This document shows positions 24,189 through 31,718 of a stretch of 64,000 nt of DNA, piece after piece; within the stretch, counting starts at the first letter, position 1; each line of letters starts with the position of its first letter. The stretch spans positions 1 to 64,000 of the forward strand of contig CAZJFH010000003.1 in NCBI GenBank assembly GCA_964545205.1, written 5' to 3'. The notes under the pieces are model-generated. The model did no database searches and was not told where the DNA came from. It was given only the letters and a program-made list of their open reading frames with translations. Made by a program: the position numbers and the translations under genes. Source of the DNA: CAZJFH01 sp964545205 (GTDB lineage Bacteria; Pseudomonadota; Alphaproteobacteria; Rhodospirillales; Magnetospirillaceae).

Positions 24189-25169
24189 ATGAAGGTTCTG
24201 GTTACCGGCGCGGCCGGCTTCATCGGCATGCATACCTGCCTGCGGCTGCTGGAGCGCGGCGACGAGGTGGTCGGCATCGACGACCTCAACGACTACTACG
24301 ACGTCGGCCTGAAGAAGGCGCGGCTGGCGCGGCTGCAGGAATTTTCCGGATTCGCCTTCGAGCACGCCGACATCGCCGACCGGCCGGCGATGGAGGCCGT
24401 CGCCGCGCGCCATCCCGACGTCACCCGCATGCTGAATCTCGCCGCCCAGGCCGGCGTGCGTTATTCGCTGATCAATCCCTTCGCCTACAGCCGCACCAAC
24501 CTGGAAGGCTTCGTGGTGCTGCTGGAGATGGCGCGCCACCTGCCGAACTGCGAGCACTTCGTCTACGCCAGTTCGTCCTCGGTCTACGGCGCCAACAAGA
24601 AGCTGCCGTTCTCGGTCGAGGACCGCGTCGACAACCCGATCTCGCTCTACGCGGCCAGCAAGAAGTCCAACGAGCTGATGGCCCACACCTACAGCCATCT
24701 GTTCCGGGTCCCGACCACGGGGCTGCGCTTCTTCACCGTCTACGGGCCGTGGGGCCGGCCGGACATGGCGGCCTATCTGTTCGCCGCCGCGATCATGAGG
24801 GGCGAGCCGATCAAGGTGTTCAACAACGGCGACATGCGCCGCGACTTCACCTATATCGACGACATCGTCGCCGGCGTGCTGGCGGCGATCGACAACGCCC
24901 CGGCCGACGACGGTTCGGCGCCGCCGTACCGGCTCTACAACATCGGCAACAACCGCTCCGAACACCTGATGCGCTACATCGAGCTGATCGAGGAGTCGCT
25001 GGGCCGCAAGGCGCAGTACGAGTTCCTGCCGATGCAGCCGGGCGACGTCAAGGAGACCTACGCCGACATCGAGGCCATCAAGCGCGACCTCGGCTACGCC
25101 CCGACCACCCCGATCGACGTCGGCATCCCCAACTTCATCCGCTGGTTCAAGGACTTCCACGGCGTGTGA
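24189..25169 (+). CDS. UDP-glucuronate 4-epimerase-like NAD-dependent sugar epimerase
   Basis: A 326-aa extended SDR. It has the NAD motif TGAAGFIGMHTCLRLLERGD, the IDDLNDYYDVGLKKARLARL segment typical of UDP-glucuronate epimerases (LpsL/CapI type), Ser/Thr in YASSSSVYGANKKLPFS, and YAASKKSNE as the YxxxK site. It interconverts UDP-glucuronate and UDP-galacturonate for surface polysaccharide. AGGAGG lies before the ATG. It follows the aromatic-acid genes by 65 bases but has no obvious metabolic link to them, and no other polysaccharide genes adjoin it. Confidence 0.92.
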   Translation: MKVLVTGAAGFIGMHTCLRLLERGDEVVGIDDLNDYYDVGLKKARLARLQEFSGFAFEHADIADRPAMEAVAARHPDVTRMLNLAAQAGVRYSLINPFAYSRTNLEGFVVLLEMARHLPNCEHFVYASSSSVYGANKKLPFSVEDRVDNPISLYAASKKSNELMAHTYSHLFRVPTTGLRFFTVYGPWGRPDMAAYLFAAAIMRGEPIKVFNNGDMRRDFTYIDDIVAGVLAAIDNAPADDGSAPPYRLYNIGNNRSEHLMRYIELIEESLGRKAQYEFLPMQPGDVKETYADIEAIKRDLGYAPTTPIDVGIPNFIRWFKDFHGV

Positions 25170-25203
25170 GCCCTCCTCTACCGGCGCGTTTCCAGCGCTC
25201 CCT

Positions 25204-25318
25204 CGTCATGCCCGCGCAGGCGGGCATCTATTTTCCAGAGGCGGTTCGGAGCACGGCCGGGCGCCTCTGTGAGAACACCTCTGGAAAATGGGCCCCCGCC
25301 TTCGCGGGGGCGACGATC
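25204..25318. repeat. Intergenic palindromic repeat, type B (copy 1)
   Basis: It opens with GTCATGCCCGCGCAGGCGGG, then ATTTTCCAGAGG, a variable centre, CCTCTGGAAAAT as an exact 12-base inverted partner, and a GGGCCCCCGCCTTCGCGGGGG hairpin. The whole can fold into a long stem with a terminal hairpin at each foot. It lies in the convergent gap between the epimerase and phosphoesterase genes, where it could end transcription from both sides. A second copy is at 44.44 kb. Confidence 0.85.
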
Positions 25319-25348
25319 TGGGGTCCCCGCCAATCCGTGATTTTAGGC

Positions 25349-25434
25349 GTCATGCCCGCGAAAGCGGGCATCCATTCCTGTGACTTTTCAACACGTTGCG
25401 GCGCTTCAGGAATGAGCTCCCGCTTCCCGGGAAT
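25349..25434. repeat. Intergenic palindromic repeat, type A (copy 2)
   Basis: GTCATGCCCGCGAAAGCGGG, then CATCCATTCCTG, a spacer ending in GTTGCGGCGC, and TTCAGGAATGAGCTCCCGC, matching copy 1 closely. It sits 30 bases after a type B unit. With it, it fills the 289-base gap between two convergent genes, which holds nothing else I can identify. Confidence 0.85.
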
Positions 25435-25458
25435 CCATTCCGGAGGCGGTACAAGGAC

Positions 25459-26256
25459 TCACACCGTCACGACCACCGGGCCGAACGGCCCGTCCCGCTT
25501 GGTGAAGCGCTGGTTGCTGACCACGCGGGTGGCGCCGATGCGGTAGTCGGCGTCGTCGTGGGTGTGGCCGTGAATCCACAAGGGCGGCGCCGTGCGCTCG
25601 ATCAGCGCCGACAGATCGGTGGCCGAGCCGGCGATGGCCGGCCGTTCGTGGCGGTGCGGGCTCAGCGAGCGGATGTTCGGCGCGTGATGGGTGACGACGA
25701 TCGTCGTGCCGGCGAATTCCCGCGACAGCTCGGACTCGAGCCAGTCCCGCGCCACGCGGTGCCAGCCGGCGACCTCGGCCGGGGTGACGAAGCCGCCGGC
25801 GCCGTCGCGGATGTTGCGGTAGTCGCGGGCGCTCGCGGCGGCATGGGCCATGCGCTCTGCCCGCGCTTCCTCGCCGTGCAGCGAGTAGTCGGCCCACAGG
25901 GTGCAGCCGAGGATCCGCAGACAGCGACCCGCGACGTAGCATTCCAGCTTGTCGCGTTCGAGGAAGCGCACGTTCTCGGTGGCCGCCGCCGCCCGGCGCA
26001 GTCGCTCGATCGCCGCGGCGGCCGAATCGGCCTCCCAGTGCTCGTGGTTGCCGGCGACGTAGACCACCGGCCGGCCGGCGAAGGCCGCCGCCGCCCAGGC
26101 GATTCCGTCGGTGCCGTGGGCGACGTCGCCGGCAAGCACCACCAGGTCGGCGGCGACCTCCGGCGGCGTCCAGGCCTCGTCTTCGAGATGCAGGTCGCTG
26201 AGCACGGCGACCCGCAGGCCGCCGCCGGCGACCGGCTCAGTCCATGCCGATGGCAC
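25459..26256 (-). CDS. Metallophosphoesterase (calcineurin-like)
   Basis: A 265-aa cytoplasmic hydrolase. Metal ligands appear in the family order: VLSDLHLE, VLAGDVAHGTDG, VAGNHEHWE, VVTHHAPN and IHGHTHDDADYRIG. The protein would hydrolyse a phosphomonoester or diester; the substrate is not evident. The start is a GTG overlapping the last 20 bases of the gapR-like gene, without a strong ribosome site, so translation may depend on upstream readthrough. A start inside the overlap is an alternative. Probably co-transcribed with gapR. Confidence 0.87.
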   Translation of the reverse strand: MPSAWTEPVAGGGLRVAVLSDLHLEDEAWTPPEVAADLVVLAGDVAHGTDGIAWAAAAFAGRPVVYVAGNHEHWEADSAAAAIERLRRAAAATENVRFLERDKLECYVAGRCLRILGCTLWADYSLHGEEARAERMAHAAASARDYRNIRDGAGGFVTPAEVAGWHRVARDWLESELSREFAGTTIVVTHHAPNIRSLSPHRHERPAIAGSATDLSALIERTAPPLWIHGHTHDDADYRIGATRVVSNQRFTKRDGPFGPVVVTV

Positions 26257-26503
26257 GCTTGTAGAGATCCAGCAGTTCCTCGGACTCCTTGCGGACGTGC
26301 TCCTCGACCTTCCGCAGGCGGATGATCTGGCGGATGATCTTGGTGTCGAAGCCGGTGCCCTTGGCCTCGGCGTAGACTTCCTTGATGTCCTTCTGGATGT
26401 TGCCCTTCTCCTCCTCGAGCCGCTCGATGCGCTCGATGAAGGACCGCAGGCGGTCCGACGCGATGCCGCCGACGTCGGCGGCCTGGTCGATCACGTCTTC
26501 CAC
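26237..26503 (-). CDS. gapR: GapR family nucleoid-associated protein (DUF2312)
   Basis: An 88-aa helical protein close to Caulobacter GapR, which clamps overtwisted DNA ahead of replication and transcription and stimulates topoisomerases. Hallmarks are LRSFIERIERLEEEKGNIQK, DIKEVYAEAKGTGFD, the basic RQIIRLRK segment and the terminal LDLYKRAIGMD. It starts with GTG behind AGAGGG; no ATG lies in frame. The family is largely restricted to alphaproteobacteria, supporting the taxonomic reading. Its 3' end overlaps the phosphoesterase gene. Confidence 0.93.
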   Translation of the reverse strand: MEDVIDQAADVGGIASDRLRSFIERIERLEEEKGNIQKDIKEVYAEAKGTGFDTKIIRQIIRLRKVEEHVRKESEELLDLYKRAIGMD

Positions 26504-26618
26504 GATGATGCCCTCTGTGCTGGTGCCCCAATGGAGCGGCGAACATACCCGCGAGGGGTACCGGCCGGCAAGCGGGGAGGAGTCGGGCCGGCACTTCGAT
26601 GCCGGGTTGGGGCGCCGC

Positions 26619-27746
26619 TCACACCCCCTCGACCGTCTCGGCGACCAGCGCGTCGACGACCGCCTCCAGCGCCGCCCTCTCGCCGCCGCCGCCGGCGATC
26701 ACCGCGCGGTACGTTGCGAGTTGGCGGTGGGCCGAGGTGCCGCGCAGCAGGATGTCGCGGGCCCGGCGCAGCTCGCCCTCGCAGCCGAAGAAGAAGGCGT
26801 CCTCGGCGATCAGCTCCAGCAGCTCGTCGAGGAGCTGCGGATAGCCGACGATCTCGCCGCGGCCGAAATCGACCAGGCCGTCGTCGATGCCGTAGCGCTG
26901 CGCCCGCCAGCGGTTCTCGTCCACCAGCATGCGGGCGTAGATGCGCCAGCGCTGGTTGCGCCGGCGCAGCCGGTAGAGCATGCGCAGCAGGCAGCGGAAC
27001 ATCGCGGCGATGGCCACCGCGTCGTCGAGCCGCGTGCAGACGTCGGTCAGCCGCATCTCGAGGGTGGGGAACCGCGCCGAGGGGCGGACGTCCCACCACA
27101 GCTTGGTGGCGTCCTCGATCAGGCCGGCGCCGACCAGGCGGCCGACCTGGCGCTGGTACTCGCCCCAGGAGTCGAACTGCTCGGGCAGGCCGGTGCGCGG
27201 CAGTTCGTCGAACACCGCCAGCCGGTAGGACTTCAGCCCGGTGTCGCGGCCGCGCCAGAACGGCGACGAGGTCGACAGCGCCAGCAGATGCGGCAGGAAA
27301 TACGAGACCTGGTTCATCAGGTCGATGCGCAGCTCCTCGTCCTCGATGCCGACATGGACGTGCATGCCGCAGATCACCAGCCGCCGGGCGACGCCCTGCA
27401 GATCGCGGGCGAGGATCGAGTAGCGCTCCTTGTCGGTGGGCTTCTGCTCGTCCCACTGGGCGAAGGGATGGGTCGAGGCGGCGACCGGCGCCAGGTCGTG
27501 GCGCGCCGCCACCGCCGCCACCGTGTGGCGCAGGCGCGCGAGGTCGGTGCGGGCTTCGGCCAGGCTGGTGCAGACGCGGGTGCCGACCTCGATCTGCGAC
27601 TGCAGGAATTCCGGGCTGACCTGCCCCTCCAGCAGCTCCTGGCAGCGCTCCAGCATGCCCGGCGGCGAATCGGCGATGTCGCGCGTGGTGCGCGAGACCA
27701 GGAAGTATTCCTCCTCGATGCCGACGGTGAACGAGGGCTCCGACAC
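26619..27746 (-). CDS. Carboxylate-amine ligase, YbdK-type glutamate-cysteine ligase family (GCS2)
   Basis: A 375-aa ATP-dependent ligase-like protein. The N-terminal GIEEEYFLVSRTTRDIA is the GCS2 signature, later followed by CGMHVHVGIEDEE, the metal/ATP site region, and FPTLEMRLTDVCTRLDDAVA. YbdK of E. coli shows weak gamma-glutamylcysteine ligase activity; the physiological reaction is uncertain. The GTG start comes one base after the stop of the upstream amidohydrolase gene, so the two are translationally coupled. Both act on glutamate-type substrates, which may be meaningful. Confidence 0.88.
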   Translation of the reverse strand: MSEPSFTVGIEEEYFLVSRTTRDIADSPPGMLERCQELLEGQVSPEFLQSQIEVGTRVCTSLAEARTDLARLRHTVAAVAARHDLAPVAASTHPFAQWDEQKPTDKERYSILARDLQGVARRLVICGMHVHVGIEDEELRIDLMNQVSYFLPHLLALSTSSPFWRGRDTGLKSYRLAVFDELPRTGLPEQFDSWGEYQRQVGRLVGAGLIEDATKLWWDVRPSARFPTLEMRLTDVCTRLDDAVAIAAMFRCLLRMLYRLRRRNQRWRIYARMLVDENRWRAQRYGIDDGLVDFGRGEIVGYPQLLDELLELIAEDAFFFGCEGELRRARDILLRGTSAHRQLATYRAVIAGGGGERAALEAVVDALVAETVEGV

Positions 27747-27747
27747 C

Positions 27748-28560
27748 TCAGAACATCTCCACCTTGTGCAGCGCCGGATCGCCGAGGATGCCGGACAGCG
27801 CCGTCGCCAGCACGTCGACCCAGCGCGCGACGCCGGGCGCGTCGGCGATCAGGTCCTGGCGGATCTCCAGCGCCACGTGCGGCAGGCCGGCGGCCTCGGC
27901 GTGCCGCGCCATGGTGAAGCCGACCTCGCGGCCGGAATAGGGCTCGTTGTCGCCGACTTCGAGGCCGGGCACGGCGTTCAGCGCGCGCAGCAGCGGCCCG
28001 GCCATGCGGGCGTCGTGGTTCCACAGCACGCCGACGTGCCACGGCCGCTCGCGCCCGGCCATCGCCGGCGTGAAGCTGTGGATCGCGACCAGGGCCGGCG
28101 GCAGCCCGGCACGGCGCCACTGCCGGCCCAGCGTCTCGGTGATCGCGTGGTGGTACGGCCAGAAGAACGTCTGCAGGCGGGCGTCGATGTCGGCTTCGGA
28201 CAGGCCGGCATTGCCGGGCACCGGCGTGTCGTCGCTGACCTCGGGGATCGAGGTCGGGTCGCCGGGCTGCCTGTTGAGATCGACCACCAGACGCGAATAG
28301 CCGGCCAGCACCGCCGGCGCGTCGAGGCGCCGCGACAGGCCGCGGCTGATCGCCGCGGCGCCGATGTCCCAGCCGATGTGGCGGCACTGGTCGCCGTCGC
28401 AGACGCCGAGGCCGGCGAGGGCGCGCGGGATCGCCTTGGCGGCGTGGTCGCAGACGATCAGCACCGGCGCGGCGCCGCCCGGGTGGACGATCTCGACCGG
28501 CAGCGGGTCGCCGGGGCCGAGCAGCCCGGCGGCGGCGGAAAGGCGTTGTGGCTGGCTCAT
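27748..28560 (-). CDS. N-formylglutamate amidohydrolase family protein
   Basis: A 270-aa zinc-dependent amidohydrolase of the FGase family (HutG type II). Features are VLIVCDHAAKAIPRALAGLG, HIGWDIGAAAISRGLSRRL, YSRLVVDLNRQP, VAIHSFTPAM, and LEIRQDLI near the C-terminus. The classic role is hydrolysis of N-formyl-L-glutamate in histidine breakdown, but no hut genes are near, so another N-acyl amino acid substrate is possible. The start at 28560 fits the family N-terminus; the longer open frame runs back into the nap terminator region and is not believed. Confidence 0.86.
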   Translation of the reverse strand: MSQPQRLSAAAGLLGPGDPLPVEIVHPGGAAPVLIVCDHAAKAIPRALAGLGVCDGDQCRHIGWDIGAAAISRGLSRRLDAPAVLAGYSRLVVDLNRQPGDPTSIPEVSDDTPVPGNAGLSEADIDARLQTFFWPYHHAITETLGRQWRRAGLPPALVAIHSFTPAMAGRERPWHVGVLWNHDARMAGPLLRALNAVPGLEVGDNEPYSGREVGFTMARHAEAAGLPHVALEIRQDLIADAPGVARWVDVLATALSGILGDPALHKVEMF

Positions 28561-28611
28561 GGCATTGATTGTAGTGCGCCCGAGGCGCCGCGACGAGAGG
28601 CGCGGATGCAG

Positions 28612-28639
28612 AAAGGGCCGGCGCGACGGCCGGCCCTTT
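28612..28639 (-). terminator. Hairpin terminator after the nap operon
   Basis: A perfect 11-base stem (AAAGGGCCGGC paired with GCCGGCCCTTT) around a six-base loop, 25 bases past the napC stop. The arms end in AAA/TTT, and no long U tract follows, so termination may be partial or Rho-assisted. It separates nap from the amidohydrolase gene. Confidence 0.7.
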
Positions 28640-28663
28640 GCGCTAGGCGATGCGGATCCTCGA

Positions 28664-29263
28664 TCAGCGCTGGCTGATCTGGAAGTCCGGCCCCGACAGT
28701 TCCTCCGGCGAGGCGCCGGCGGGGAGCTCGTGGGCGACGCCCTTGTGGCAGTCGATGCAGGTCGCACCCTTGCCCTCGGCCTCGAGGTGCCGGTTGCGGG
28801 CGCGGCTGCCCTGCTGGGTGACGTCCATCGAACTGAAATTGTGGCAGTTGCGGCACTCGCGCGAATCGGTGGTCTTCATCGCGTGCCAGACGTTGCGGGC
28901 AAGCTCCAGGCGCTTGGCCTCGAACTTCTCGCGGGTGTCGATGGTGCCCAGGGCCTTGTGATAGAGCTCGCGCGTGGCCTGAACCTTGCGCACGACCTTG
29001 TGGACCCACTCCTTCGGCACGTGGCAGTCGGGACAGGTCGCCCGCACGCCGGAAGCGTTGGCGTCGTGCACCGTCCCGCGATACTCGCGATAGGCGTTCT
29101 GCTCCATCTCGTGGCAGCTGATGCAGAACGTCTCGCTGTTGGTCATCTCCATGGCCCAGTTGAAGCCGCCCCAACCGGTCACGCCGATGACGATCCCGAC
29201 GATGGTCAGTGCGCCGACCGACATGGAACTGGCCGGGCTCCACAACTTCTTCCACCAACCCAT
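28664..29263 (-). CDS. napC: NapC, membrane tetrahaem c-type cytochrome (quinol dehydrogenase)
   Basis: A 199-aa NapC/NirT-family protein. One N-terminal helix (about residues 13-37) anchors a periplasmic domain with four haem motifs: CISCH, CPDCH, CRNCH and CIDCH. It oxidises membrane quinol and passes electrons to NapB and then NapA. It is the last gene of napFDAGHBC. Spacing from napB is 123 bases, the largest gap in the operon, with no promoter I can identify. Confidence 0.96.
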   Translation of the reverse strand: MGWWKKLWSPASSMSVGALTIVGIVIGVTGWGGFNWAMEMTNSETFCISCHEMEQNAYREYRGTVHDANASGVRATCPDCHVPKEWVHKVVRKVQATRELYHKALGTIDTREKFEAKRLELARNVWHAMKTTDSRECRNCHNFSSMDVTQQGSRARNRHLEAEGKGATCIDCHKGVAHELPAGASPEELSGPDFQISQR

Positions 29264-29386
29264 GATCTACTCCCCTCCTCTCTTCGCACCGGCGGCCGGG
29301 GCCGCCGAACTGTATTCGCGTTGTCTTCCGTTCAGATTGTTTCCAACCGACGTCACCACTTTCTTGTCCGAACGGCCCCGACGGCC

Positions 29387-29812
29387 TCAGCGCGACGATT
29401 GGAAGGTGTTGTCGACCAGCGGATTGGCGTCGGTCTGCGGCGCATGGCACTGGTTGCAGAACCAGCGGCCGCCGTAGACGACGTCGTACTGGTTGCCCTC
29501 GCGGTCCTTGTAATGGCTCTCGGCGATTTCGGGCGCCTTCTCCTTGGCCGCGTTCTGCCAGTCGTGGCACTTCAGGCACTCGTTGACCTTGAGGTCGATC
29601 TGATACTTGTCGACCTCGTGCGGCACCATCGGCGGCTGCTGACGGAAGGTCCGCTCGAACTTCTTGGTCTCGACCAGATTGAACACCGGCGGCGCGGCGT
29701 TGAGATCCGGGATGTCGGTCTCGGCCAGGCCCTTGACATCGGCCTGGGCAGCGCCGGCGAAGGCGAACGCCATCGCACCGGCCATGATAAGCTTGACGAT
29801 CTTGGTCCTCAC
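29387..29812 (-). CDS. napB: NapB, dihaem c-type cytochrome subunit of periplasmic nitrate reductase
   Basis: A 141-aa protein with a Sec signal peptide (KLIMAGAMAFAFAGAAQA) and two haem motifs, CLKCH and CNQCH. NapB forms the periplasmic heterodimer with NapA and relays electrons from NapC. It starts at a GTG eight bases after GGGGGAG; a nearby GTG in another frame stops at once. Length and motif spacing match the family. Confidence 0.95.
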   Translation of the reverse strand: MRTKIVKLIMAGAMAFAFAGAAQADVKGLAETDIPDLNAAPPVFNLVETKKFERTFRQQPPMVPHEVDKYQIDLKVNECLKCHDWQNAAKEKAPEIAESHYKDREGNQYDVVYGGRWFCNQCHAPQTDANPLVDNTFQSSR

Positions 29813-29886
29813 GGCACGTACTCCCCCTGTGTTGACCCAAGTGAACTCACCGCTGCCCGCCTGTCCGCCAGGTCCGGGCGCACTCT

Positions 29887-30813
29887 TCAGGCAGCTTCCC
29901 GAGCTTGCCTCTTCTCGCCCGTCTCGTGCGGTCCCGCTTCGACCTCCTTGGTGTTGAAGCGGGTGACGAAGGCGAAGACGTCGTGCGGGCAGACATCGAT
30001 GCACCGACCGCAGTTGGTGCAGTCGCCCGACATAATCACCGGACCGATACCCTTGTCCCTGCCCTTCAGCGCCGGCGTCAGCACGTGGGCCTCGGGGCAG
30101 ATCTGGTAGCAGTCCATGCACATGTCGCAGGCCGAGCGCCGCGGCGCCGACACCTTGGTCAGCGACAGCTTGCCGATCAGCCCGTAGAAGTATCCGACCG
30201 GGCACAGGTGGCCGCACCAGCCGCGCCTGCTGATCGCCAGGTCGAAGATGAAGATGCCGGCGACCACCATCCAGGCGAAGCCCGCGGTGCCGAACACCAG
30301 GGCGCGGTGGGTGATGGTGACCGGGTTGACCAGTTCCCAGGCGACGGTGCCGGCCAGCGCCGAGGCGGCCAGCGCCCCGAACAGCGCCCAGACCCGCATG
30401 CTGCGGCTCGACGCCACGCCCTCGCGCAGGCCGAGCTTGACGCGCAGCCAGTGCGCCGCGTCGGTGACGACGTTGATCGGGCACACCCAGGAACAGTAGA
30501 CGCGCCCGCCGACCAGCAGGTAGCCGGCGACGACGATGGCGGTGCCGATCAGCGCCGTGCTCTCCAGCGGATGCCGGGCGAGCAGCGTCTGCAGCGCGAT
30601 CAGCGGATCGGACAGCGGCAGGATGTCCAGCGTCAGCGACGACGCCAGCGTGCCCTTGACCAGCCAGAAGCCGGTCAGCGGTCCGACCAGGAAGACCGCC
30701 AGGAAGAATGCCTGCGAGACGCGGCGCGCCAGCAGCCATTTGTGCGCGAGCAGCCAGCCCTTCGCCTCGACGGCGGCGGCACCTGCGACCCGCTTCGTGT
30801 CCACGCCGCTCAT
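29887..30813 (-). CDS. napH: NapH, membrane ferredoxin-type quinol dehydrogenase subunit
   Basis: A 308-aa integral membrane protein with four helices, the conserved CSWVCP and CGHLCPVG loops on the cytoplasmic side, and two C-terminal 4Fe-4S motifs (CDMCMDCYQICP and CTNCGRCIDVCPHD). With NapG it forms an alternative quinol-oxidising route to NapA, parallel to NapC. Its ATG overlaps the napG stop (ATGA), as is usual. Confidence 0.95.
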   Translation of the reverse strand: MSGVDTKRVAGAAAVEAKGWLLAHKWLLARRVSQAFFLAVFLVGPLTGFWLVKGTLASSLTLDILPLSDPLIALQTLLARHPLESTALIGTAIVVAGYLLVGGRVYCSWVCPINVVTDAAHWLRVKLGLREGVASSRSMRVWALFGALAASALAGTVAWELVNPVTITHRALVFGTAGFAWMVVAGIFIFDLAISRRGWCGHLCPVGYFYGLIGKLSLTKVSAPRRSACDMCMDCYQICPEAHVLTPALKGRDKGIGPVIMSGDCTNCGRCIDVCPHDVFAFVTRFNTKEVEAGPHETGEKRQAREAA

Positions 30814-31640
30814 GGCTTGAACTCCTTGAAACCGCCCTTGCCGTTGCCGGCCGCGCCGCCGTAGGGCGTGGCGCTGCCGTCGTTGTAGCCGCGGTCGGGC
30901 AGATCGATGATGTTCTGGTCGTCGATCAGCGATTTGCCTTCGCGCGCCTTCTCCTCCCAGCCCAGGCGGTAATGGCCGCCGATCTTGCCGAGCGCCAGCT
31001 GCGGCGGCAGCACCTTGATCGCGGCCTCGTCCAGCACGCAGCCCTTCTCGCACTTGCCGCAGCCGGTGCACTTGTCGGAGTGCACGGTGGGGATGAACAT
31101 GGCGTGCTTGCCGGTGCGGGTGTTGTGGCTGCGCTCCAGCGTGATCGCCTCGTCGATCAGCGGGCAGACGCGATAGCAGACGTCGCAGCGCAGTCCGAGG
31201 AAGTTCAGGCAGGTCTCCTGGCTGACCAGGACGGCGACGCCCATCTTCGAGTCGTTGATGTCGGTCAGCCCCTTGTCGAGCGCGCCGGTCGGGCAGGCGA
31301 CGACGCAGGGGATGTCCTCGCACATCTCGCAGGGAATCTCGCGGGCGATGAAGAACGGCGTGCCGGTTGCCGCCCCCTCGGCCACGTCCGACAGGCGCAG
31401 CGTGTCGTAGGGACAGTCGCGCACGCACAGCCCGCAACGCGAACACGCCGCCAGGAAGTCGCCTTCCTCCAGCGCGCCCGGCGGGCGCAGGGCGGTGGCT
31501 GGACGCGTCTGCGCCTGCTTGGCGAGGACGGCCAGCCCCAGTCCGAAGAAACCGATGCCGCAAGCGGTGCGCACGGCCCCGGCGAGGAAGTCCCGCCGGC
31601 TGGCGCCGCTGCCGTTCCGCTTGTCGTCTTGCCTCGACAT
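30810..31640 (-). CDS. napG: NapG, periplasmic ferredoxin-type protein with four 4Fe-4S motifs
   Basis: A 276-aa Fe-S protein exported by the Tat system (SRRDFLAGAVRTACGIGFFG). Four cluster motifs are visible: CSRCGLCVRDCP, CEMCEDIPCVVACP, CLNFLGLRCDVCYRVCP and CTGCGKCEKGC. It takes electrons from NapH and hands them to NapA/B. The tail after residue 250 is glycine-rich (YGGAAGNGKGGFKEF). Confidence 0.95.
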   Translation of the reverse strand: MSRQDDKRNGSGASRRDFLAGAVRTACGIGFFGLGLAVLAKQAQTRPATALRPPGALEEGDFLAACSRCGLCVRDCPYDTLRLSDVAEGAATGTPFFIAREIPCEMCEDIPCVVACPTGALDKGLTDINDSKMGVAVLVSQETCLNFLGLRCDVCYRVCPLIDEAITLERSHNTRTGKHAMFIPTVHSDKCTGCGKCEKGCVLDEAAIKVLPPQLALGKIGGHYRLGWEEKAREGKSLIDDQNIIDLPDRGYNDGSATPYGGAAGNGKGGFKEFKP

Positions 31641-31718
31641 AATCTACTTACCCTCAGTTGAGGTTGCCCCCGCCGGCGCTCCGAAGAGCAGCCGGCGGGA
31701 TCCTCCCCCCTCCCCTGA

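Noticed and set aside
25204..25434. CRISPR array
   Set aside because: The palindromic units differ in sequence, are only two, and are not separated by regular spacers; no cas genes are present.
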